A DNA stretch of 12,083 bases from an uncultured Porphyromonas sp. (GCA_947253195.1 CAMXXM010000019.1:1-12083); one strand, 5' to 3'. Shown: positions 1 through 6,871, counted from the first letter of the stretch. Translations and numbers: made by a program. The notes: a model not told the origin generated them from the sequence alone.

Positions 1-283
1 GGTAAAAGGTGATACGCGGGTGCTGTCGCACGTACGCGACGAAGCGCCCGAGACTCTCTGCGAGCTGCTCCTCAGTGACCCGGTGATGGTTAGCATCGAG
101 CGTCGGGATGGCGTAGGTCCTCCCCGAGGGTCCCTCACCCATTCCCCACTCCGCACCGAAGCGCTCAAAGGCCTGCAGCGCCGCCCCTCCGCCATGATGG
201 CCGAGGGCATTGGAGCCAAAGACAAAGACCTCATCCGGACCGAGGGCGGTGATCAGGTCAGGGGTATATTTCTCACGATTCAT
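1..283 (-). CDS. A1S_2505-type (phage non-structural-like) protein, N-terminal part only
   Basis: An open frame starts at the ATG complementary to 281-283 and stays open to the left edge (94 complete codons), so the C-terminus is missing. The visible protein begins MNREKYTPDL and carries VFVFGSN (residues 19-25), a glycine-rich GGGAALQA (31-38), YAIPT (57-61) and a helix ending in RQHPR (about 75-90). This order matches the small family annotated as A1S_2505 phage non-structural protein, a macro-domain-like fold found in many free-standing bacterial genes as well as phages. The family's role is not established; nucleotide or ADP-ribose-type ligand binding is an inference from the fold. The gene lies just past the terminator of the porin gene, and I see no good TAnnTTTG promoter between the two, so how it is transcribed is unclear. 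No other phage gene is visible, so it need not be phage-derived. Confidence 0.62.
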   Translation of the reverse strand, partial: MNREKYTPDLITALGPDEVFVFGSNALGHHGGGAALQAFERFGAEWGMGEGPSGRTYAIPTLDANHHRVTEEQLAESLGRFVAYVRQHPRITFY

Positions 284-305
284 AGGCTACAACTCTTTTT
301 AGGGT

Positions 306-357
306 AAAAAAAGAGCGCACTACGCCGGTCACCGGGACCACACGTAATGCGCTCTTT
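306..357 (-). terminator. Rho-independent terminator of the OmpP1-family gene
   Basis: Arms at 310-324 and 343-357 (AAAGAGCGCACTACG against CGTAATGCGCTCTTT) pair over 15 positions with a single C/A mismatch and enclose an 18-nt loop. On the minus strand the hairpin is followed directly by a run of seven T (complement of A 306-312). It begins 33 bp beyond the porin stop codon, as expected for a terminator. The plus-strand side lacks an equivalent T run, so it should act mainly on minus-strand transcripts. Confidence 0.85.
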
Positions 358-390
358 GCGTTTGTTTGCGACTTGGACTAAAATAGGGGG

Positions 391-2091
391 TCAGAAGCGG
401 AACGTGAGCGAAGCGACCATCCGATCGGTCACCGTACTCATCGCCGCACCCTCGGAGGAGATGCCCGGAGCAACCACCTGACCCGACTGATCCTTCACCT
501 CACCCGCACCGGGGAAGGGAAAGACCCGCTCGCTTGCCTTGCCCCTTACGTAGGCGAGGTCAAGGGTGGTCCGACCGAAGAGGCGACAGCCGACGCCGGC
601 AGAGATGCTCTGGTAGCTGTCCCGCAGCACCGCATCGGTGATCGCACCGCTCGCGATATAGTCGTAGGCCATGACGTTGCCCTCCCGGGGGCGGATGCCC
701 TCCGACTTAAGCCCCCCATCGGTGTAACTGTAGCCGGCACGCAGGTAGAAGCCGCTCACAGGGCGGATCTCCAGACCGACGCGGTGGGTCATCTGACTGC
801 CGTAGTCCTCCTTGAGGAACTGGTTGGCGTTCTGGAAGTCACTTCCCTGCAGGCGAGCAGAGCCGAGGTCGCGCCAGTTGAAGTCGTACGTCACCATACC
901 ATAGCCCCCGAGGAAGACCATCGCACTGGCGGTCAGGTCACCGGGGAGCATAAGGTCGTAGGTGTTGGTCATGTCGTCTGTGCCATTGGTGTAGAGCGGC
1001 TCCAGCTCTTCCTTGTCATTGGTCCTATTATTATTGTACCACTGTGTCGTGGTAGAGAAGACCTCATTGTAACGACCAAATTGCGGGGTATTGTAGGAGA
1101 TGCCTACACGACCGAAGTCGCCCACGGTAGCCATCAGACCAAAGGTGGCACCGACAGTCCCGCCGGAGACGGTCAGGCTATTGCCGAGCTCGGTATAGTA
1201 GACCTGATCCTCGACATTATACTTAGGCGGGTAAGTGTAGTGGAAGTCCTCCCGATACATAGACGACCGTGCGTAGGTCGACGATGTAGTCCGGAGGGTG
1301 GCTCCGAAGTAGACCTTGTCTGCCCAGCTGCCACCGATGGTGAGGTCGTACATCTTGCGCGACCCCTTCTCCGAGACATTGAGTCGTCCTGCATCCGGCT
1401 TGAGGTAGAGCCTATTGCTCTCAGCATACTTTATATCTTTATCATTGCTGATGAGGGGGTTGTTGAGTGCAAAGGTACCGGGGACATACATATCCTCGTG
1501 ATTTGGTCTCCACTCAATAAAGCCTCCCTTGTACGCCATGGTGCCGAGGAAGTAGGGCGAGCTCGCCATATCTCCCAAGGTCGCGTAGGGCGCACCGACG
1601 AGAGTCGCCTTATTGGCGATATACTCCGAGAGGCTGTACTCAGGATTGACTGACCTCATCTCGTAGTCTCGGTCGTAGTCGTAGAGGGAGCTCATCGAGG
1701 CGCCCATGACCACTCTCCAGTCAGACGTGACGAGGTAGGGATTGGAGATCGGGAAGATAATGCTGAGGTGGTCAAGGTTACCGACCCACTTGCTCATATC
1801 GGACCCCTCCTTATCCTGCCAGTTGGTGGAGCTCATGACGTGACCGACATTGAAGCCAAAGGTCGCCTCGCTCGATCGGTAGAGCCCGATGCCGGCAGGG
1901 TTGACGGAGACCGCTGTAGGATCAGCGCCCAAGGCCCCGACGGCATTGCTCATACCCTGAGCACGCGCTGTACCGTAGGTCTCCCGCATACTATTCCGGT
2001 AGACATCGGTAGGAGCCTGCGCCATGGCGACACTCACCCCGAGCAGGAGCGATGACGCCAGGAGGGGAAGAACTATCTTATTGCGTGACAT
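391..2091 (-). CDS. OmpP1/FadL/TodX-family outer-membrane transport protein
   Basis: The 566-residue product is predicted to be an outer-membrane beta-barrel of the OmpP1/FadL/TodX family, whose characterised members let hydrophobic compounds such as long-chain fatty acids cross the outer membrane. The N-terminus is a signal peptide (MSRNK, then a hydrophobic stretch to about residue 22, likely cut after AMA at 24 or QA at 26). It is followed by the family hallmark TARAQGMSNAVGALGADPTAVSVNPAGIG (41-69) including the NPAG motif (64-67). The remainder alternates aromatic and polar residues as in barrel strands and ends in FRF, a typical C-terminal aromatic insertion signal. Related Bacteroidetes proteins are often labelled hemin receptor, which this sequence does not support specifically. 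It lies 45 bp downstream of the aromatic-rich protein gene and probably shares its transcript. A terminator follows the stop codon. The substrate is unknown. Confidence 0.88.
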   Translation of the reverse strand: MSRNKIVLPLLASSLLLGVSVAMAQAPTDVYRNSMRETYGTARAQGMSNAVGALGADPTAVSVNPAGIGLYRSSEATFGFNVGHVMSSTNWQDKEGSDMSKWVGNLDHLSIIFPISNPYLVTSDWRVVMGASMSSLYDYDRDYEMRSVNPEYSLSEYIANKATLVGAPYATLGDMASSPYFLGTMAYKGGFIEWRPNHEDMYVPGTFALNNPLISNDKDIKYAESNRLYLKPDAGRLNVSEKGSRKMYDLTIGGSWADKVYFGATLRTTSSTYARSSMYREDFHYTYPPKYNVEDQVYYTELGNSLTVSGGTVGATFGLMATVGDFGRVGISYNTPQFGRYNEVFSTTTQWYNNNRTNDKEELEPLYTNGTDDMTNTYDLMLPGDLTASAMVFLGGYGMVTYDFNWRDLGSARLQGSDFQNANQFLKEDYGSQMTHRVGLEIRPVSGFYLRAGYSYTDGGLKSEGIRPREGNVMAYDYIASGAITDAVLRDSYQSISAGVGCRLFGRTTLDLAYVRGKASERVFPFPGAGEVKDQSGQVVAPGISSEGAAMSTVTDRMVASLTFRF

Positions 2092-2116
2092 TGTAGTATA
2101 ATCTATGCTGATGAGA

Positions 2117-2130
2117 GGGGAAAGGTCCCC
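2117..2130 (-). other. Small hairpin in the porin leader
   Basis: GGGGA (2117-2121) and TCCCC (2126-2130) form a 5-bp GC-rich stem with a 4-nt loop in the 45-bp gap between the aromatic-rich gene and the porin gene. No T run follows on the minus strand, so it is more likely an intercistronic mRNA structure, perhaps setting relative expression or a processing point, than a terminator. This function is inferred from position only. Confidence 0.35.
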
Positions 2131-2136
2131 CGATGA

Positions 2137-3312
2137 TTAGCGGCGACCGCCTCCGGTGCCATTATTGCGCGTCGTGGTCGTTGTGGTCGTCGTCGTGGTA
2201 GAGCGAGACGGCGTATAGGAGCGGGACGGCGTGCTGTAGGTGCTACGTGTCGTGTTGTAGCCGCTGTTACTTGAGCCGCTATTCCACCGAGAGGTGGTCC
2301 GGTTGGTCGAGTAATTTTCCCTATTGCTGTAGGTATTCGCCCGAGTGGTACCGATGGTGGGACGGCGACCGCCATTGACGTAGCGGGAGTTATTGGAGCG
2401 GGTATAGCTTACCCCATTGCCGCCATTGCTCCAGCGGGACACATTGCCCTGACCGAGAGCGCGGCCGTAGGTGGCGGCGTGACGGGCGTAGTAGTTCTCC
2501 GTGCGACGTGCACCGGGCGTGTAGCGAGAGGAGAAGTCCCGGCTGTACCAGCCATCGTAGTAACCTCCCCAGTAACCACCGCCATAGTAGTCGTAGGGAT
2601 AGTAGCGATAGTAAGGTCTCGACCACGTGTAGCCAAAGCTATAGTAGCCACCCCAAGGGGAGTACCACGGATCATACCAAGGGTCATACCACCCGGGGTA
2701 AGACCAGCGGCCGGCGTACCACGGATCGTAGTATCCACGACCGTAGGCACCGCCATACCAAGGATAGTAGTAGGAGGAGTACGCGCCACCCCAGCCGTAG
2801 CCTCTATAGCCACCGTACCAGGGGTCGGTATTGATGGTGATGTAGACGCTATTGTTGCGATCCCATCCCCTACCGTAGTAGCTCCGGGACCACGGGTCGT
2901 ACTCATAGTCATCCATGACATACACCTTCTGCACGTCATCAAGGACGATGCGACCATCATCCTCACCATTGAAGCGTCTCATCCGGGCAGCGTACTTGCC
3001 GCCATTGCGAGGCGTATCCAGGTTGTCCAGATTACGCTCCATATCCTCAACCGTGACCCTCATGTCACGGCGGTTATACCAGTCTGTAGCCCGATCCCGG
3101 GCCTGCAGTTGAGCATCGCGTATGGAGTCGCGCTTAGCCTGGCGCTGTCTCTCCAGAGCCATCTCGCGGGCGTATGCCTTCTTAGCCTGCTGACGTGCCA
3201 CCCGAGCCTTAGAGGGGGTCAGGTACGCATCGTCCTGCGCTTGTCCGACATATCCCACAGAGACTGCCGCCAGCATTAGCGCGGCAGTTAGTATCCGATG
3301 TAAAGCTTTCAT
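2137..3312 (-). CDS. Secreted Tyr/Trp/Gly-rich protein of unknown function
   Basis: The 391-residue product has four zones. A signal peptide covers residues 1 to about 25 (hydrophobic core LTAALMLAAVSVGYVG, then QAQ). A charged, probably helical segment (about 33-100) is rich in Arg, Lys, Glu, Gln and Ala. A short conserved-looking block RMRRFNGEDDG sits near 110-120. From about 135 to 260 the sequence is dominated by Tyr, Trp, Gly, Pro and Arg, with PWY occurring five times (for example in WYDPWYDPWYSPW). The C-terminal third is rich in Ser, Thr, Asn and Arg and includes ten consecutive Thr just before RNNGTGGGRR. These Thr use mixed codons (acc, acg, aca), so the run is not a slippage tract. 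It resembles uncharacterised exported aromatic-rich proteins of Bacteroidetes; I know no function. The missing C-terminal barrel or sorting signal leaves periplasm, surface or secreted all possible. It precedes the porin gene and likely shares its transcript. Confidence 0.78.
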   Translation of the reverse strand: MKALHRILTAALMLAAVSVGYVGQAQDDAYLTPSKARVARQQAKKAYAREMALERQRQAKRDSIRDAQLQARDRATDWYNRRDMRVTVEDMERNLDNLDTPRNGGKYAARMRRFNGEDDGRIVLDDVQKVYVMDDYEYDPWSRSYYGRGWDRNNSVYITINTDPWYGGYRGYGWGGAYSSYYYPWYGGAYGRGYYDPWYAGRWSYPGWYDPWYDPWYSPWGGYYSFGYTWSRPYYRYYPYDYYGGGYWGGYYDGWYSRDFSSRYTPGARRTENYYARHAATYGRALGQGNVSRWSNGGNGVSYTRSNNSRYVNGGRRPTIGTTRANTYSNRENYSTNRTTSRWNSGSSNSGYNTTRSTYSTPSRSYTPSRSTTTTTTTTTTRNNGTGGGRR

Positions 3313-3370
3313 ATCGCGTCGTTAGTCTAATAAGTTTATACTCACCATCTCTTCTGTGGACAAGAGTGTC

Positions 3371-3417
3371 ATGGGATACTGGATCCCATCCGCAAGGTAC
3401 GAAAAAGTATGATACTT
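3371..3417 (-). promoter_or_regulatory. Two dyad symmetries upstream of the aromatic-rich gene
   Basis: The 183-bp gap between the TonB-dependent receptor stop and the aromatic-rich gene start contains ATGGGAT (3371-3377) and ATCCCAT (3383-3389), a perfect 7-bp inverted repeat with a 5-nt spacer. It also holds AAGTAT (3405-3410) and ATACTT (3412-3417), a perfect 6-bp dyad around one base, followed on the minus strand by TTT. The first could form an mRNA leader hairpin or an operator. The second could be an operator or a weak terminator for the receptor gene. No TAnnTTTG box was found in this gap. Confidence 0.35.
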
Positions 3418-3495
3418 CGCTCCATACCGCCCACTCTCTATCTACTTCTTGGATCAAATTGTGAGCCAATGGTTTAATCCCTCCCGCCCTGCAGC

Positions 3496-5868
3496 TCAGA
3501 GCCGTATCGCAAGGTCGACTCCGAAGGTGAGCGGAGCGCCCTTCTGGAAGAGATCCTGACCGAAGAAGCTGAAGTAGAAGGGGTGGTACTCCGTATTGAG
3601 CAGGTTGCGCCCCCAGAGGGTGACGTCGACGAGACCGAGCCGGACCCCGGCGCGCGCCCCGAGGAGGGAGTAGAAGTCCTCCCGGACCGTATTCTCCGGA
3701 TCACGGTAGATCGGTCCGACACCGCTGTACTCCACGGAGGCGTGTACCGCCTTGAGGACCCTGTGATCAAGTCCCTTGTGGTAGCTCAGGAGTGCGGAGG
3801 CAGTATTCTGTGGCATATAGGGAACAAGATTGCCTGCCATATCTACCTTCTTTTTCTCACCGGTGGGGGTCGTCACGCTCGCATGCCAGACCTCAAATCT
3901 TGAGTCGGCGTATCCGTAGGAGGCGGAGGCGCGCAGGCCCGGGAGGATCTGCCATGCGGCGGTCACCTCCACGCCGGTGCTGCGACTGCGTCCCGCATTG
4001 TCCACATACCGGCCTGCGCTGGTGGTGACGAAGCGGGTGATCTGCTGATTGGAGATCCGGGTGTCAAAGACAGTGGTAGTCAGGAGGAGGCGGTTGTCGA
4101 AGAGCCGAGTGCGGAAGCCCACCTCGTAATTGATCCCATACTCCGGCTCGTAGGCGGCAGCCTTGGGGTCAGATGGGACGATCGGCAGATTGGCCACATC
4201 GATCGGGGCGGGGCGTCCCGGCTTGGCTCCCGGCTTCGGCATCAGGCCGGCAAAGGCGGCCTGCACAGCCGTCTGCGTCATCACCTGATCGCTGTATCCT
4301 CCCGTCTTGTACCCGCGGGAGACAGTGACGAAGGCATTGAAATCATCGGTCAGCTCGTAGCTCAATGCCAGCTTAGGCAGGGCGACGAGGAAGGTCTGGG
4401 TGCCACGATCCTTCACGCGCCCACCGATCGGCAGAGGCATGCGAATCACCTTGCCCCCGCGGTTCATCTCCATGATGACCTTCGAGGCGAAGTCACTGTC
4501 GTAGTCAAAGCCCTGATGCTCGAGATCAACCCGCAGCCCGGCTGTCAGCGTAAGGCGAGGGATGACGAAGTCGGCGATGCTCCCCTCCACGTAAGCGGCC
4601 ACACCGCAGTTCTTCTTCCAAGACTGATTATTATTCAGCGCCATCTCCGTATCAGCGAGCAGCTTACCAGGCATCTTGATCCCCCTCTTCGCCATCATCG
4701 CCATGGCGCGATTGAGCTGGGGCTGCACCAGCTTCTGCAGTCCGTCAGGATAGATCTCCACCGGGGAGAGGTGGTCCGAGTAGAGGTAAAAGGCTGAGAG
4801 TCCAGTGGTCCAGTGGAAGCGGCTCTCCCCATTTGACTTCAGTGCCAGCTCCAGCGTCGTGGCAAGCTGCTTCTCCCGCTGGTTGACCGAGAAAACATCC
4901 GCCGGGCTGTAGTCCTGATCCATATGGATCTTGCCGTAGAGGTACTCCACGCCTCCGGTGAGGTGGAGGTCCGCCTCGTCTCCGACATAGGTGTAGCTGA
5001 GTCGCTCCTGGGTGGAGAAGCGCTTGTACGTCCCGGGGCGATTGATGTTAGGTGTCATCACCTTACCCGTCTCGGGATCCTTAGGGGCGTAGGGGAAAGC
5101 GCCCTGATCCACCCCGTCGGCATTAGCTGAGAGGATCAGTGTATGAGGTCCCCTTCGCCACTCACCACGAATGGTCCCGCCGCCGGTGAGGGAGCGGTCG
5201 GACTTCTTCCCATCGTACTGATTGGTGTAGTAGCCGCCGAGATACCGGACATATCCGCCCGCCGTCAGTCCCCACTCCGGCGAGAGCAGTGTGCGGTAGA
5301 TTGCCTGTCCCCGTCCGGTCATATAGCTCCCCCCACGGAGCAGCACCTCCAGCCCCTGCTTCTCAAAGGGGCTGACCGTCCGCACGTGGATGTTGCCGGC
5401 CATCGAGTTGCGCCCATAGGTGGAGCTCTGGCTGGCAGACATGACGCGGATAGAGGCGGCATCGAGGATATCCTTCTTCAGCGTCTGAGTGAGCGTCGGC
5501 ACACCATCGATGTAGAGGGAGGCAGCGGAGGAGCCACTACGAGAGCCGATCCCTCTGTAGTAGATCGGGGCATTGTATCCCGAGCCGTAGTCCGGGATAT
5601 AGAGTCCCGGCACCAGTGCCGTCAGGTCGGTCATATTCTGCAGGTGAAACTCCCGCATCACCGTCGGTGTGATCATCGTGACACCGCCCGGCACACGCCA
5701 GAGCTCATTTGCCTCCTTTACCAAAGGGGTCTGCGCATAGACCTGCACCTCCTCCAGCTGCCGCGTCTCGAGGCTGTCTATAGGCACCTCGTCTCGATCG
5801 ATAGGGGTTACGGCAAGGGCGGTCTGAGAGATCGCCAAGAGGGACAGAGAGTAGATGAGTTGTCTCAT
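3496..5868 (-). CDS. TonB-dependent outer-membrane receptor (siderophore-receptor type)
   Basis: The 790-residue product is an outer-membrane active transporter energised by TonB-ExbBD. It starts MRQLIYSLSLLAISQTALA, a clear signal peptide. A TonB-box-like LEEVQVYA (38-45) leads into a plug domain (about 46-165) with YYRGIGSR (103-110), YIDGVP (119-124) and STYGRNSMAGNIHVRT (149-164). The rest is a 22-strand-type barrel, with EPEYGINYEVGFRTRLFDNRLLL and RSTGVEVTAAW typical of siderophore receptors. It lacks the carboxypeptidase-like N-terminal domain of SusC-type receptors, and no SusD gene lies nearby, so iron-siderophore or other small chelate uptake is likelier than glycan uptake. The substrate cannot be read from sequence. 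It ends in AIRL rather than the usual aromatic residue. The frame is open 72 codons further upstream to 6084, but the signal peptide and promoter-like boxes at 5892-5924 favour the 5868 start. Confidence 0.88.
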   Translation of the reverse strand: MRQLIYSLSLLAISQTALAVTPIDRDEVPIDSLETRQLEEVQVYAQTPLVKEANELWRVPGGVTMITPTVMREFHLQNMTDLTALVPGLYIPDYGSGYNAPIYYRGIGSRSGSSAASLYIDGVPTLTQTLKKDILDAASIRVMSASQSSTYGRNSMAGNIHVRTVSPFEKQGLEVLLRGGSYMTGRGQAIYRTLLSPEWGLTAGGYVRYLGGYYTNQYDGKKSDRSLTGGGTIRGEWRRGPHTLILSANADGVDQGAFPYAPKDPETGKVMTPNINRPGTYKRFSTQERLSYTYVGDEADLHLTGGVEYLYGKIHMDQDYSPADVFSVNQREKQLATTLELALKSNGESRFHWTTGLSAFYLYSDHLSPVEIYPDGLQKLVQPQLNRAMAMMAKRGIKMPGKLLADTEMALNNNQSWKKNCGVAAYVEGSIADFVIPRLTLTAGLRVDLEHQGFDYDSDFASKVIMEMNRGGKVIRMPLPIGGRVKDRGTQTFLVALPKLALSYELTDDFNAFVTVSRGYKTGGYSDQVMTQTAVQAAFAGLMPKPGAKPGRPAPIDVANLPIVPSDPKAAAYEPEYGINYEVGFRTRLFDNRLLLTTTVFDTRISNQQITRFVTTSAGRYVDNAGRSRSTGVEVTAAWQILPGLRASASYGYADSRFEVWHASVTTPTGEKKKVDMAGNLVPYMPQNTASALLSYHKGLDHRVLKAVHASVEYSGVGPIYRDPENTVREDFYSLLGARAGVRLGLVDVTLWGRNLLNTEYHPFYFSFFGQDLFQKGAPLTFGVDLAIRL

Positions 5869-5891
5869 GGGTGGGTATTTACCAATACTGT

Positions 5892-5924
5892 CAAAATTAA
5901 ACTCTATTTCAGACCGCAAAGGTA
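5892..5924 (-). promoter_or_regulatory. Candidate promoter of the TonB-dependent receptor
   Basis: Two matches to the Bacteroidetes -7 motif TAnnTTTG occur on the minus strand: TAATTTTG (complement of 5892-5899) and TACCTTTG (complement of 5917-5924). The TTTG of the second lies 17 bp upstream of the first and could instead serve as its -33 element. Either choice puts the transcript start shortly upstream of the ATG at 5868, which supports that start codon over the longer open frame. Confidence 0.45.
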
Positions 5925-6285
5925 GGCAAAAACAAGAGTGTCCGGGTATGAAACCCTGCGACAAATTGAGCTGTACGCTCAGTAGCACAAAGATGAGCAG
6001 AGGAGTAAGTACGTACACCCAGAGGGAGCTTGAGACGGACGGGCTTTTCAAGCCCTTCGGCAAGAAGAAAATTGTGCATGCCAAGTCGGATGATTGTGCT
6101 CATGGACGTATGGGGACAAGTCTGATGGGGTGTATCATTGACCCGAAGAGATCCTCCAACATTAAGAGCCGGTTCCCTTGGGCAAAATGGCAGGATGACC
6201 GATTGGTTCACAAAATTTCAAATGCGTCACTCCCGGGGATGGGATTGTCCGGGGCATTTCTACCACCTAACGGAGGAGACTAATT

Positions 6286-6356
6286 GGGTGTGCCGGAGGA
6301 TCATTTCTGCACACCCTCTCCTCTTGACAATTACCAACCACACACCACACGGTAAT
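6286..6356. repeat. Two tandem inverted repeats with 15-nt loops
   Basis: GGGTGTGC (6286-6293) and GCACACCC (6309-6316) are a perfect 8-bp inverted repeat around 15 nt. Thirteen nt further on, ATTACC (6330-6335) and GGTAAT (6351-6356) form a 6-bp inverted repeat, also around 15 nt. They lie upstream of the S4-gene promoter and outside its predicted transcript. No T run follows on either strand. They may be an RNA structure in a transcript not otherwise seen, or protein-binding dyads. Confidence 0.4.
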
Positions 6357-6406
6357 CCCCGGCAGAGCTCCAATGCTTTTGCCCACTGCTGCGAGAAAAA
6401 AGACGC

Positions 6407-6436
6407 TTGTTTTAATCGGAATAAAGAGTACTTTTG
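6407..6436 (+). promoter_or_regulatory. Promoter of the S4-domain/lipoprotein unit
   Basis: TTG (6407-6409) and TACTTTTG (6429-6436, followed by C) match the Bacteroidetes -33 and -7 elements with the usual 19-bp spacing. Transcription would begin near 6440-6445, giving an AT-rich leader of roughly 50 nt before the ATG at 6491. Confidence 0.7.
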
Positions 6437-6490
6437 CACACTAATCTATTGTTAATCATTGGAAATACTTTCTAATCATTTTGCTTCATC

Positions 6491-6850
6491 ATGGAAGTAC
6501 GAGTAAGTCGCATTATTGCTGAATACTACGACTACACCCGACGCGAGGCCGAGGATTACATCCGTCAGGGGCGCGTCACCGTCAATGGATCGAAGGTTCA
6601 GATCGGCGACAAGGCCGGCTCCGACGACATCGTCGCGCTGGATGACGTCTCCATACCCCTCAAGGGGATCTTCCGCCGACTGGAGCGCCAGGAGCTCGGG
6701 CGGACCGAGGTCGGCACAGGAAAGCAATTTCGACAGGAGGATGAGCGCTACGAGGACCCCAAGAGTCGCGAGCTGCGGAAGGGTCGGAAGAAGCATCGCC
6801 GCACCCGCTCCAAGGTGGACGAGTACGAGGAGGATGCGTACGACGAATAG
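6491..6850 (+). CDS. Stand-alone S4 RNA-binding domain protein
   Basis: The 119-residue cytoplasmic protein consists of an S4 domain (residues 3 to about 50) and a charged tail. The S4 signature is seen in VSRIIAEYYDYTRREAEDYI (5-24), RQGRVTVNG (25-33) and the strand DDIVAL (45-50), as in the N-termini of RsuA/RluB pseudouridine synthases and in Hsp15-like proteins. No pseudouridine synthase catalytic domain follows. Residues 62-119 are instead highly charged, first basic (RKGRKKHRRTRSK at 96-108) and then acidic (DEYEEDAYDE at the end). This composition suggests binding to structured RNA, perhaps ribosomal, without catalysis; that is inference. It has its own promoter and lies 21 bp upstream of a lipoprotein gene, with which it probably shares a transcript although no functional link is evident. 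It could have arisen from a truncated pseudouridine synthase, but no remnant of the rest is present. Confidence 0.8.
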   Translation: MEVRVSRIIAEYYDYTRREAEDYIRQGRVTVNGSKVQIGDKAGSDDIVALDDVSIPLKGIFRRLERQELGRTEVGTGKQFRQEDERYEDPKSRELRKGRKKHRRTRSKVDEYEEDAYDE

Positions 6851-6871
6851 GTAAGGAGACACACTACATAT

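Larger units (their letters stand above)
5869..6490. other. Long non-coding gap between divergent genes
   Basis: This 622-bp stretch separates the divergent receptor and S4-domain genes. It is more AT-rich than its surroundings, especially at 6400-6490. Short open frames exist on both strands (for example 5855-6283 and 6138-6455 plus, 5909-6211 minus), but they overlap one another, have no recognisable domain and run over the likely promoters, so I do not call them genes. The interval contains receptor promoter-like boxes at its left end, a 6-bp hairpin at 6041-6055 (GGGCTT/AAGCCC), two inverted repeats at 6286-6356 and the S4-gene promoter at 6407-6436. About 350 bp in the middle (5940-6285) remain unexplained. 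They could be a decayed gene, an interspersed repeat or a long regulatory leader. Confidence 0.6.

Noticed and set aside
784..1653. 289-codon open frame on the plus strand
   Set aside because: It lies fully antisense to the OmpP1-family gene, shows no domain or signal, and its composition (Val, Ile, Arg, Gly) is that of a shadow frame.
2155..2195. Phase-variable tract encoding ten Thr
   Set aside because: The codons are mixed (acc, acg, aca) with no homopolymer or perfect short tandem repeat, so slippage is unlikely.
2479..3279. 266-codon open frame on the plus strand
   Set aside because: It is antisense to the aromatic-rich gene; its monotonous Val/Ile/Arg/Pro composition follows from the repeated Tyr/Gly/Trp codons on the other strand.
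5391..5400. CACGTG core considered as a parS site
   Set aside because: Flanking bases do not continue the parS palindrome, and the site lies inside the receptor coding sequence; other CACGTG cores in the window fail likewise.
5143..5925. 260-codon open frame on the plus strand
   Set aside because: It is antisense to the receptor plug and N-terminus and crosses the receptor promoter; no recognisable motif.
5855..6283. 142-codon open frame on the plus strand in the long gap
   Set aside because: It starts inside the receptor gene on the opposite strand, has no domain and competes with overlapping frames on both strands; kept only as part of the unexplained gap.
6138..6455. 105-codon open frame on the plus strand before the S4 gene
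   Set aside because: It runs through the inverted repeats and the S4-gene promoter, with composition unlike neighbouring proteins.
5869..6490. Cobalamin or TPP riboswitch upstream of the receptor
   Set aside because: I looked for the conserved boxes of these riboswitches on the minus strand and found none.
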